Source: an uncultured Campylobacter sp. | Lineage (GTDB): Bacteria > Campylobacterota > Campylobacteria > Campylobacterales > Campylobacteraceae | Direction of reading: 5' to 3' | Assembly: GCF_938015785.1 (NCBI RefSeq) | Contig: NZ_CALLWC010000044.1 | Coordinates: 10,606-74,605 of the forward strand | DNA length: 64,000 bases | Shown here: positions 1-8,040 of the stretch, in pieces | Layout of the letters: every line of letters starts with the position of its first letter | How positions within the stretch are numbered: the first letter of the stretch is position 1 | Position numbers and translations under genes: made by a program | Notes under the pieces: model-generated | Database searches by the model: none | What the model saw: only the letters and a program-made list of their open reading frames with translations | Told to the model about the DNA's origin: nothing

Positions 1-372
1 TTCGTTCGGATTAAATTTTACCTTGCTAAAATCGGTATTTCGCTCAAAGGTCTCGACGCTAAATTTAATGTTTAGCGTGGGCTTTGCCACACCGACGTAG
101 CCGGCATAGAGCGTCGGAATTTCGCCGTAGTCCACGGACGGATCGTTGAAATTACCGTCAAATTTTACGTCGCTTACTTTTTGATATTCCGTGATAAGAG
201 GAAGCGGTATCCAAAGCCGCGTCTGCTTACCCTTCTCCAAAATTTCGTGATTTAGCGATAGCCCGAAAGCTCTCTTTTTGCCAATGACTTTTTCCCCGCC
301 CAAAATGGTACTCGGAGTTGCCATAACGGCGCCTAAAATCGCAGTGTTTCTTAAAAAATCGCGTCTTTGCAT
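1..372 (-). CDS. Transglutaminase-like protein with Tat signal, C-terminal part outside window
   Basis: Open frame of 124 codons from ATG at 372 running off the left edge. The N-terminus MQRRDFLRNTAILGAV is a twin-arginine (Tat) signal, so the protein should be exported folded. The following 100 residues match the N-terminal region of the neighbouring protein at 789-1844 (NHEI, TRLWIPLPL, FERNTDFSKVKFN against NHEI, VRLWLPLVL, SERNTDFSKVSFN), so this is its paralogue. The catalytic transglutaminase core would lie beyond the edge and is inferred only from the paralogue. At DNA level 18-45 is identical to 1514-1541 (28 bases). Confidence 0.75.
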   Translation of the reverse strand, partial: MQRRDFLRNTAILGAVMATPSTILGGEKVIGKKRAFGLSLNHEILEKGKQTRLWIPLPLITEYQKVSDVKFDGNFNDPSVDYGEIPTLYAGYVGVAKPTLNIKFSVETFERNTDFSKVKFNPNE

Positions 373-788
373 GAAATGCCTTCAAAATAAAGTGGCTAAG
401 CCTTAGCCCTAATTTACGCGCTAATTTTAGCCTTTTGCGGCTTTGAAATTGCTAAATTTTAAAATTCCGCAAGCCGTAAATTTTAAAATTCTATCCATAT
501 TTAAAATTTCAAAATTTCGCTCGCTTTAAAATTTTAGAATTTTGCTCGCCGCGGAATTTTAAAATTTCAAAATTTCGCCCAAAGACATAGCGCGAAATTT
601 CGCCAAAGCGGGCGTGATAGCCCGCAAACTAGGCGCGCAGGTAGTATACAGCGGCGTAGGCAAAACCACGCAAAAGCGCCGCTGTCGCAAAGCCAAGCGT
701 ACGCTTCGATGAAATGGTTGAGCCTCGACGAAGCGCGGCGGCTTAGCTTAAGCCAAATTGCGGCGGTAAAATGCAAGCCGTCAGAGGA
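373..788. repeat. Gene-free spacer with dense RAATTY array
   Basis: No credible gene. From about 420 to 600 the sequence is a near-continuous run of the hexamers AAATTT, GAATTT and AAATTC separated by short GC-rich words. I counted nine RAATTY sites in 481-600, where well under one is expected by chance. A 69-codon minus-strand frame at 567-776 has no family resemblance. Confidence 0.7.
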
Positions 789-1844
789 TTAAATTTCTCG
801 CGAAAAATACTCGTAGATAAAATTTTTAGGCGAGTACGGATCTTTCGGCGTGCCGCCCACTTCGCAATACGGATGCGAAAAAATTTCAATCGGAACGTGC
901 GCCGGGCGCGAATTTAGCACGATTTCGCGAGCGTAGTTAAAGCCCAGCCAGCACGGCTCCCAGTTGCCGAAAAGATACTCCCGCACTCGCGCGAGTTTGG
1001 AGTCATCCTCGCTTAAGCCTTCGCCGAGTCGCACCTTTGCGACGTCCGCAGGATCGACAGGGATCCAGCCATAGCCTTTTAGATAAAATTCCGCTCTGCA
1101 ATGCTGCGCGCCCGAAATTTCAAGCACACCGCCGTTTAGGGCACCCATGACGCCCATTTCAGGCGAAAATTTCTGCGCTGCGCCCGTGCGGATGCCGTAA
1201 ATAGCGCGAGCAGGAATGCCCGCTGCCCTGCAGAGCGCAACGAACACGCTATTAATATCGGCGCATTTGCCGCTTAGCTTGCCGCTGCTTAAAATCGCCG
1301 CTGCATCGCCGCTGCCGCATGCGATCACGCTATTATCGCGACTCATATTTTTTGCGACCCACTCATAAATCGCGCGCGCCTTTTCCAGATCGCCTTTAAG
1401 CGAGCCGGTGATCTCGTCTGATTTTTGTTTCGCAGCGCCTTCTACCGGAATTAGCTTTGAAGGCTTTAAAAACTCCTCGATCTCGGGGCTCAAGCGCTCG
1501 TTTTCATTAAAGCTTACCTTGCTAAAATCGGTATTTCGCTCTGAAATTTCAATATCGAAGCTAAGCTCAAAATAATCGTCATCTTCGCCTACGACACCTT
1601 GCTCGCCGTATTTGCCGACACCCGCTCTTACCTCTTTATCGGGTGCGAAGCGCGCGTAGTACGTGCTTATATGATCTCCGCAGATAGCCGACTCTTGTGC
1701 ATTTGAGCGGGCATGATATTCGCCAAGCAACCTCTGATAGGGCTCTTGCAGCACTAACGGCAGCCAAAGCCGCACCTCTGCGCCACTACTTGAAATTTCG
1801 TGATTAAACCTGAGACTGAATTTTCTCGTTTTTGCTTCTTGCAT
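789..1844 (-). CDS. Transglutaminase-like domain protein
   Basis: 351 residues. The core triad of the transglutaminase-like fold is visible: Cys194 in GKCADINSVF, His248 in AQHCRAEF and Asp264 in IPVDPAD. The region after the Cys (ALCRAAGIPARAIYGIR) is typical of bacterial transglutaminase-like cysteine proteases. Such proteins cleave or rearrange amide bonds; the substrate is unknown. The start is supported by AAAGGAGC six bases upstream of ATG. Unlike its paralogue at 1-372 it lacks a Tat or other signal peptide, so the two copies probably work in different compartments. It may have lost its signal after duplication. Confidence 0.8.
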   Translation of the reverse strand: MQEAKTRKFSLRFNHEISSSGAEVRLWLPLVLQEPYQRLLGEYHARSNAQESAICGDHISTYYARFAPDKEVRAGVGKYGEQGVVGEDDDYFELSFDIEISERNTDFSKVSFNENERLSPEIEEFLKPSKLIPVEGAAKQKSDEITGSLKGDLEKARAIYEWVAKNMSRDNSVIACGSGDAAAILSSGKLSGKCADINSVFVALCRAAGIPARAIYGIRTGAAQKFSPEMGVMGALNGGVLEISGAQHCRAEFYLKGYGWIPVDPADVAKVRLGEGLSEDDSKLARVREYLFGNWEPCWLGFNYAREIVLNSRPAHVPIEIFSHPYCEVGGTPKDPYSPKNFIYEYFSREI

Positions 1845-1950
1845 TTTTGCTCCTTTGCTTGAATTGCAAGTCGATTTTATCTCTTTGCGCCTTAAAATGG
1901 ATAAAATTTTATGTTAAAATGGTGCTAAATTTGAAATTTTAGGATTAAAA

Positions 1951-2844
1951 ATGGATCTGCAAAAAATCAGAGACGAGAACTTTAAAAAGCTGCAAAGCGG
2001 GCAAAACCGCGAAATTTTAAGCGCGATCGAGGCGCTACAAATAGGCGAGTGCGACTGCGAGTGCGGTGACGTCGTGCGGGCGAGCTTTAGCGCGAAAGCG
2101 GATCAGAGAGATGAAATTTTGCGTATCGCGCGAGCGCTAAAGCCGTGGCGCAAGGGGCCTTTTGCGCTGAATGATCTTTTTATCGACGCCGAGTGGCGAA
2201 GTTTCGTAAAATTTAACCTGCTGCGGCCGTTTTTAAATCTGAGCGGCAAAACCGTCGCTGACGTGGGCTGCAACAACGGCTACTATATGTTTCGCGCAAG
2301 CGAGCTAGCGCCTGCGCGGCTAGTGGGGTTTGACCCGAGCGCGCTATTTTATCTGCAATTTCGCTTCATCGAGAAATTCCTCCGCAGCGGCGCGAAATTC
2401 GAGCTTTTGGGTGTGGAGCATCTGCCCTTTTACGAGCACAAATTCGATACGATCTTCTGCCTCGGCGTAATCTACCATCGCAGCGACCCCGTAAAGATGC
2501 TAAAAGATCTGCGCACCTCGCTAAATACGGACGGCGAGGTGTTTTTAGACACGATGTATATCGAAGGAACGGGCGATTTCGCGCTGTGCCCGAAAAACAG
2601 CTACTCAAAAATTTCAAATATCTACTTCGTCCCGACCGTCGGCGCGCTACAAAATTGGTGCGAACGGGCGAAATTCAGAGATTTTGAAATTTTGGCTCAA
2701 AAGCCCACGGATGCTAGCGAGCAGCGCAAAACGGAGTGGATCGACGGGCAGAGCCTGGAGAATTTCCTAGACCCGCTCGATAGCTCGCGCACGATCGAGG
2801 GCTACCCCGCCCCGCGGCGTATCTACGTGCGGCTTCGGGCGTGA
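1951..2844 (+). CDS. cmoB: tRNA U34 carboxymethyltransferase CmoB
   Basis: 297 residues. Uses carboxy-S-adenosylmethionine to convert 5-hydroxyuridine at position 34 of tRNA into uridine-5-oxyacetic acid, widening wobble decoding. The family signature WRKGPFALNDLFIDAEWRS is present at about residues 66-88, followed by the SAM-fold motif VADVGCNNGYYMFR and the segment LVGFDPSALFYLQF. Length matches Campylobacter CmoB. The partner enzyme CmoA, which makes the cofactor, lies 14 kb away at 17017-17721 rather than adjacent as in E. coli. The gene stands alone, divergent from the transglutaminase gene; ATG follows a short AGGATTAAAA leader. Confidence 0.93.
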   Translation: MDLQKIRDENFKKLQSGQNREILSAIEALQIGECDCECGDVVRASFSAKADQRDEILRIARALKPWRKGPFALNDLFIDAEWRSFVKFNLLRPFLNLSGKTVADVGCNNGYYMFRASELAPARLVGFDPSALFYLQFRFIEKFLRSGAKFELLGVEHLPFYEHKFDTIFCLGVIYHRSDPVKMLKDLRTSLNTDGEVFLDTMYIEGTGDFALCPKNSYSKISNIYFVPTVGALQNWCERAKFRDFEILAQKPTDASEQRKTEWIDGQSLENFLDPLDSSRTIEGYPAPRRIYVRLRA

Positions 2845-3326
2845 TCTGCGCCTTTAAAAACGCGTAAAATTTACTGAATTTATCGACTCGCGGGGAAAAT
2901 TTTGCATTCGGCGGGATGTGAAATTTAGCTAAATTTAGCGAGCTTGAGCCAGATTAGATCGCATTGTAGCGGCTGGGATCAGTACGGCGGCGCTAATTTA
3001 AATTTAGCCTCCTCCCGCACGCGTTACGCTTTGCGTCTTGCATGCGCGGCAGTGCGAAATTTTGCTAAATTTAATCAAGCGGCGGTAAATTTTAAAATTT
3101 TATCTGCGCAGCGCACGCCAATGCGCGCATCGTGCGAACGCAGCGCAAAATTTAACGCCCGCAGCGGCAAATAAAGCTGTAAATTTTGGCGCCTACAATG
3201 CGAGCAAAGCGGCATCAATTCCGGTGCCCGCGAATAAAGCGGTATAAAATTTAACGCCGACCGGCTTCACGCCACTTCGCCGCTTCGCCGCTTATTGTGC
3301 AACGAAGCGCAATTAAATTTAAACGA
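2845..3326. other. Gene-free spacer
   Basis: About 480 bases without a credible gene. It holds scattered RAATTY words (for example around 2985-3005 and 3060-3100) and GC-rich words such as AGCGGC. The 76-codon open frame at 2944-3174 has no ribosome site and an amino acid content dictated by these words. No terminator was recognised for cmoB. Confidence 0.5.
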
Positions 3327-3926
3327 TCAGCGCTTAAAAAGCTGCAAAAAATATTTTAAATTTTGCCTCTCGGCCACTAGGCTAGTATTTGCTCCGTGCC
3401 CCGGATAGAGCGTAAAATCGCCCTTTATCTGCAAAATTTTACGCAAAGACTCTCTCATCTGCTCGCCGCTTGAAAAGGGAAAACCCCCCCTGCCGATAGA
3501 GCCTTTAAATATGACGTCGCCGCTAAAGATCACGCCGTCCACTTCAATCATACAGCTGCCCGGCGTATGTCCGGCAAAAAGACTAAATTTAACGTTAAAG
3601 CCCGCTATTTCAAAGCTTTGCTCCTGCCCTTTTACTAGTACGTCAGCTTCTATGGGCTCGGGCATCGTCTCAAAAGGATCCGCCCGCAGCATAAAAGCAT
3701 CTTCCTCGTGGATATAAATTTTAGCGCCCGCCCTTTGCAGCTTGGCGTCGTCGTAAATATGATCGAAATGCCCGTGCGTATTCAAAACCGCGGCGATCTT
3801 TCCCGTATTTTGCATCACCCAATCAAAACTGCCCTCGCCCGGATCGATCACTAGATCGCCCTGCTCGCCCTTTACGATGTAGCAATTCGTCACGTATTCA
3901 CCGAAAGCTTTTTTTAAAATTTGCAT
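3327..3926 (-). CDS. MBL-fold metallo-hydrolase (glyoxalase II-like)
   Basis: 199 residues. The metallo-beta-lactamase motif THGHFDH occurs at about residue 50, followed by the downstream metal ligands in FAGHTPGS (about 118) and FSGDVIF, and the terminal His in YPGHG. This pattern is typical of small glyoxalase II-like hydrolases that cleave S-acyl glutathione-type thioesters; C. jejuni has a similar single-domain protein. The true substrate cannot be told from sequence. The start is supported by AAAGGAGG upstream of ATG. It is divergent from nadE. Confidence 0.87.
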   Translation of the reverse strand: MQILKKAFGEYVTNCYIVKGEQGDLVIDPGEGSFDWVMQNTGKIAAVLNTHGHFDHIYDDAKLQRAGAKIYIHEEDAFMLRADPFETMPEPIEADVLVKGQEQSFEIAGFNVKFSLFAGHTPGSCMIEVDGVIFSGDVIFKGSIGRGGFPFSSGEQMRESLRKILQIKGDFTLYPGHGANTSLVAERQNLKYFLQLFKR

Positions 3927-4021
3927 TTAAATCCTCCTTTTAAGCTTAAATTAAAGCCGTAATTTAGCCAAAAATAGTTAAAATTCGCGCAATTTAACGT
4001 AAAATTTTAAGGCTAAATATT

Positions 4022-4825
4022 ATGTTCTTGGACGATTTGCTGCCGCAACTGACCGATTTTTTATCGGAGAGACTCGATGAAACAGGTGCGGACGCCTTTG
4101 TAGTGGGTATCAGCGGTGGGCTTGACAGCGCCGTGGTTTCTGCGCTTTGTGCACTTACCGAGATCCCCACTTACGGGCTTATCCTACCTAGTGCGGGTTC
4201 AAATTTAGAAAATATGGCCGACGCGATCTTTCACTGCGAATCCTTTAATATCGCCTACGAAATCCAAGAGATCGCACCATTTGTAGAAAATTTTACCGCT
4301 TTAAATCCCGGTGCAAGCCCGCTTCGCATCGGAAATTTCGCCGCGCGAATACGCATGAGCTTGCTTTATGATTACAGCGCGGCTAAACGCGGCGTAGTCG
4401 TAGGCACGAGCAATCTTAGCGAGCGGATGCTCGGCTACGGCACGATCTACGGTGATATGGCCTGCGCGTTTAATCCGATCGGAGAAATTTTTAAAACCGA
4501 TCTGTTTAAATTTGCAAAAATTTTATGCATAGACGATGCGATCATAAAAAAAGCTCCCAGCGCCGATCTATGGGAAAATCAAAGCGACGAACGTGAGCTT
4601 GGATACAGCTACGAGATCTTAGATAGTGTGCTAAGAGATATTTTTTCGCACGAAACGCTGCGGACGAAATTTCGCTCAGGCGAGCAAATAACCGCAAACG
4701 ATCTAAAATATCTGCAAAACTCGCGCCACAATCAAGAGCTGGTGAAATTTATCGTCCGTAGAATTCTTAAAAATAATTTTAAGCTTCGCGCGCCCGCGGT
4801 CGCCCGCATAGAGCCCACACACTAA
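4022..4825 (+). CDS. nadE: NH3-dependent NAD(+) synthetase NadE
   Basis: 267 residues, the short ammonia-dependent form without a glutaminase domain. The ATP-pyrophosphatase P-loop GISGGLDSAVVSAL is at about residues 29-42. VVGTSNLSERMLGYGT and the KAPSADLWENQSDE segment are the conserved deamido-NAD-binding parts. It makes NAD from deamido-NAD, ammonia and ATP. It begins the cluster nadE-(DegT)-lpxK-argB-thrC-kdsB; in C. jejuni nadE, lpxK, thrC and kdsB are neighbours in the same order. The ribosome site AAGG is weak and distant, but no better start precedes the P-loop. Confidence 0.95.
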   Translation: MFLDDLLPQLTDFLSERLDETGADAFVVGISGGLDSAVVSALCALTEIPTYGLILPSAGSNLENMADAIFHCESFNIAYEIQEIAPFVENFTALNPGASPLRIGNFAARIRMSLLYDYSAAKRGVVVGTSNLSERMLGYGTIYGDMACAFNPIGEIFKTDLFKFAKILCIDDAIIKKAPSADLWENQSDERELGYSYEILDSVLRDIFSHETLRTKFRSGEQITANDLKYLQNSRHNQELVKFIVRRILKNNFKLRAPAVARIEPTH

Positions 4826-4835
4826 GGAGAGATTT

Positions 4836-5972
4836 ATGAAAGAGATACCGTTTTATAAGGCTCAAATCGATAAAAAAGAGGAAGACTTAATTAAAAGCGC
4901 CCTCTACAATAGCGATATAAGATATAGCGAAATTTTTGAAGAGGATATTTGTAAATACTTCGGCGTAAAGCATGCCGTATCGACTACGAGCGGCACGACG
5001 GCGCTGCATCTAGCGCTTTGTGCGATGGATATTAAGCGCGGAGATAAAATTTTATGCTCCGTAAATTCCTTCCCCAACGTCGCCGAAGTGATCCGCCACT
5101 TCGACGCCGAGCCCGTTTTCGTAGATATCGATCCGATAAGCTTTAATATCACGAGCGAAAGCCTTGCTCGCACGATAGATCAGAACCGCCACAAGAAGCT
5201 AAAATGCGCTTTCATCTCGCACATCGCGGGGCTTGCTGCGGATATAGACGCCATCAGCGAGGTTGCCAAAAACGAAAATATCATCCTCATCGACGATGCG
5301 TGCCGCGCTATGGGCGCTACCTATAAGGGCGCAAAAATCGGAGCGCTTAAAAGCTCGCTCATATCGTGCTTTCAGATCAATCCTCAAGCGCAAGACGCGA
5401 TCTCTACGGCGGGCTTTTTCGTTACGAACGACGATGAGATCGCAAGCGCCGCGCAAATTTTAAGAAACGGCGGCATCGTTGGAGACGCCTTTTACAAAGA
5501 CGGCAATATGTCCTTTACCTACGACGTCGATCGCATCGGTCAAAAATACGATCTTGACGCCATAAATTCCGCCTACGCAATCGCCCAGTTTGCAAAAACC
5601 GATACCTTTATAAAGCGCCGTAAGCAGATCGCCGCAGCGTATCGCGAGCAGCTCGCAAACTGCCCTCACGTGACGCTTCCAAGCGACAGCGAGGAGCATA
5701 TCTATACTCAATTCATCGTAAAGATCGACAAAAACCGCGACGATTTCGCCAAGGCGCTGATTTCACGCGGAGTGAGCGTTTCGCTGCACTATGTGCCGGT
5801 GCATCTGCTAAGCTATTACAAAAGCAAATATAATTACAAGGTCAATGATTTCCCGAATGCGCTTAAAAACTATCAGCAAATTTTATCCCTGCCGATCTAC
5901 ACGGCGCTTAGCGACGATGATGTGAGCTACATCTGCGAGCAAATCAAAGAGATAGCGCAAAATCGTGTTTAA
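4836..5972 (+). CDS. DegT/DnrJ/EryC1-fold protein lacking the expected PLP lysine
   Basis: 378 residues with the fold-type I aminotransferase layout of the DegT/StrS family: SGTTALHLALCAMDI at about 53, the PLP-contacting acid in ILIDDACRAMGA (Asp154) and VPVHLLSYY near the C-terminus. Normal members carry the Schiff-base lysine in a motif like HPxK or PGKN just before the G-rich strand. Here that segment reads FQINPQAQDAISTAGFFV (about 179-196), with Gln/Ala where Lys is expected. It may therefore be a non-transaminating relative, as known for a few sugar-modifying DegT proteins, or have lost activity. Strong AAGGAG ribosome site; overlaps lpxK by 8 bases, suggesting an envelope-sugar role. 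Confidence 0.82.
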   Translation: MKEIPFYKAQIDKKEEDLIKSALYNSDIRYSEIFEEDICKYFGVKHAVSTTSGTTALHLALCAMDIKRGDKILCSVNSFPNVAEVIRHFDAEPVFVDIDPISFNITSESLARTIDQNRHKKLKCAFISHIAGLAADIDAISEVAKNENIILIDDACRAMGATYKGAKIGALKSSLISCFQINPQAQDAISTAGFFVTNDDEIASAAQILRNGGIVGDAFYKDGNMSFTYDVDRIGQKYDLDAINSAYAIAQFAKTDTFIKRRKQIAAAYREQLANCPHVTLPSDSEEHIYTQFIVKIDKNRDDFAKALISRGVSVSLHYVPVHLLSYYKSKYNYKVNDFPNALKNYQQILSLPIYTALSDDDVSYICEQIKEIAQNRV

Positions 5973-7044
5973 ACTCCTAATCGAGCGAAACCTATACGAC
6001 CCGAGCCCCGCGTGGCTTGCGCTAGGGGTGATTTTAGCACCTCTTTCGCTACTTTATACGCTGATCGCCTGCCTAAAAAGGCTCTTTGCTAAGCCGCAAA
6101 AATTTAAAATTCCAATAATCAGCGTCGGAAATTTAACCCTCGGCGGCAGCGGAAAAACCCCGCTAGTGCGGGCGCTTTTTAAAGAATTTAACGGGGAGTT
6201 TAAAACCTGCATCATCCTTCGCGGATACGGGCGCAAAAGCAGAGGCTTGCTCGAAGTAGCGCTCGGCGGACGGGTACTTTGCGACGTGGAGCAAAGCGGA
6301 GATGAGGCGATGGAATACGCGCTGTTTTTGCGCGGCGCAAACGTGATCGTTAGCGAAGATCGCGCCGCAGGGATTTTGCGCGCGCAAACTCTCGGCTTTG
6401 AGCTCGTGATCTTGGACGACGGATTTTCTAAATTTAATATCTCTAAATTTGATATTTTGCTGCGCCCGCAAAGCGCGCCGAAGCTACCCTTTTGTCTGCC
6501 GTTCGCCGCGTATCGCTACCCGCCGTTTTTTTATAAATTTACGGATTTCATACCCTCTCCGAGCGACATTTCGCAGGAGCTTAAAATCATTTCGGCGGCG
6601 GATCTGCAAGAGGGGCTAAACGACACGGATGAAATTTTAAATCCTGCGGATGAAATTTCGGATTTAAATTTAAATCGCGCGGCAGATGAAATTTTAAATT
6701 TAAACCCCGCGGCTGCGGATAAAATTTTAAATTCCAAAGAGGCGAGCTTTGAGAGATCCCGCACGATCTTAATCAGCGCTATCGCCAAACCTTGGCGCTT
6801 GCAAGAGTTTTTGCCGCTCGCAAAAGCTCACGCATTTTTCCCCGATCATTATGATTTCAAAAAAGAGCAGATTTTAGAGCTGCTAAGGCGCGAGGGCGCG
6901 GAGCATATCCTTTGCACGGCGAAAGATTACGTGAAATTAAGGGATTTGGGCGCGGAAATTTCGGTGATTTTGCTAAATTTAAAGCTAAGCGAAAACTTTA
7001 TACGCGAAATTCAAAACTACATAAACCAAGCTATGATAAAATAA
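5965..7044 (+). CDS. lpxK: Tetraacyldisaccharide 4'-kinase LpxK with low-complexity insert
   Basis: 359 residues. Phosphorylates the 4' position of the lipid A disaccharide at the inner membrane. The N-terminal hydrophobic segment (about 17-40) anchors it, the Walker A motif GGSGKTPLVRAL is at about 60-71, and VILDDGFSKFNI carries the conserved acidic pair. Residues about 201-262 are an insert built from repeated DEILN/ADEI words; without it the length is near 305, usual for Campylobacter LpxK. The GTG start overlaps the previous gene's stop by 8 bases and has no visible ribosome site, so it is probably translationally coupled. The C-terminal half (ISAIAKPWR, FPDHYDF) is intact. Confidence 0.93.
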   Translation: MFKLLIERNLYDPSPAWLALGVILAPLSLLYTLIACLKRLFAKPQKFKIPIISVGNLTLGGSGKTPLVRALFKEFNGEFKTCIILRGYGRKSRGLLEVALGGRVLCDVEQSGDEAMEYALFLRGANVIVSEDRAAGILRAQTLGFELVILDDGFSKFNISKFDILLRPQSAPKLPFCLPFAAYRYPPFFYKFTDFIPSPSDISQELKIISAADLQEGLNDTDEILNPADEISDLNLNRAADEILNLNPAAADKILNSKEASFERSRTILISAIAKPWRLQEFLPLAKAHAFFPDHYDFKKEQILELLRREGAEHILCTAKDYVKLRDLGAEISVILLNLKLSENFIREIQNYINQAMIK

Positions 7045-7062
7045 GGTTTTTAAAGGAATTTT

Positions 7063-7920
7063 ATGATAAAAAAGAGCAAAACCGCCGAAGTCATCATCTC
7101 CGCGCTGCCTTATATCCGTAAATTTAGAGATAAAATTTTCGTCGTCAAATACGGCGGTGCGGCGCAAACCGACGATGCGCTCAAGCTTGATTTTGCCCGC
7201 GACATCGTGCTTTTGCATATGGTCGGCATCAAGATCATTGTCGTGCACGGCGGCGGCAAAAAGATCAATCAGACCCTGGATAAGATCGGCGTGCAGAGCG
7301 AGTTTAAGGACGGGCTTCGCGTAACGAATAAAGACGCGATCGAAATTACCGAGATGGTGCTAAGCGGCGCGGTAAATAAAGAGATCACGGCGCTTTTGAA
7401 CCAAAACGGCGCGCCCGCGATCGGTATCAGCGGCAAGGACGGCGGGCTTTTGAGGGCAAAATTCCTCGATGAGAAAAAATACGGCTTCGTAGGCGAGATC
7501 ACCGAGGTAAACACCAAACTGATAAACGACCTGCTGCAAAAGGACTATCTGCCGGTGATCGCCCCGCTTGCGGGCGGCGAGACGGACGAAAACGTGAGCT
7601 TTAATATCAACGCCGATCTCTGCGCCAGCAGGATTGCAGCCGCGCTAAAAGCGAGCAAGGCGATATTTTTAAGCGACATTGACGGAGTGCTCGATAAAGA
7701 AGGAAATTTAATCAGCAAGCTCGATGCCGCGCTAATTTCGAAGCTTAAAAAGGACGGCACGATCGCAGGCGGCATGATCCCCAAAGTCGATGCGTGCCTG
7801 CAGTGCGTGCGAAACGGCGCAAATGCCGCGCATATCATCAACGGCAAAATTCCGCACTCTATCCTGCTTGAGCTTTTCACGGACGGCGGCATAGGAAGTT
7901 TGATAAAAGAAGAAATTTAG
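7063..7920 (+). CDS. argB: Acetylglutamate kinase ArgB
   Basis: 285 residues. Phosphorylates N-acetylglutamate, the second step of arginine synthesis in the cytoplasm. The amino-acid-kinase fold is clear: FVVKYGGAAQ at about 27, the glycine loop VVHGGGKKINQ at about 65, FNINADLCASRIA near 185 and GGMIPKVDACL near 235. AAAGGA lies five bases before ATG. It sits between lpxK and thrC, 18 bases after lpxK, where C. jejuni has no argB. The only other arginine gene in the window is argD at 50617-51786. Confidence 0.96.
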   Translation: MIKKSKTAEVIISALPYIRKFRDKIFVVKYGGAAQTDDALKLDFARDIVLLHMVGIKIIVVHGGGKKINQTLDKIGVQSEFKDGLRVTNKDAIEITEMVLSGAVNKEITALLNQNGAPAIGISGKDGGLLRAKFLDEKKYGFVGEITEVNTKLINDLLQKDYLPVIAPLAGGETDENVSFNINADLCASRIAAALKASKAIFLSDIDGVLDKEGNLISKLDAALISKLKKDGTIAGGMIPKVDACLQCVRNGANAAHIINGKIPHSILLELFTDGGIGSLIKEEI

Positions 7921-8040
7921 GCGCGAGCGCGGAGGCGGCAGGCTTAAAGCGGCGATGCCGCAAGTCCGCGCAAGAAGCGTAAGCGATCAAATTTGAAGCG
8001 CCTAGGCGGGCGTAAATTTTAAATTTTAAAAAGGAAAAAG

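Noticed and set aside
2944..3174. 76-codon plus-strand frame after cmoB
   Set aside because: No ribosome site, composition set by repeats, nothing conserved.
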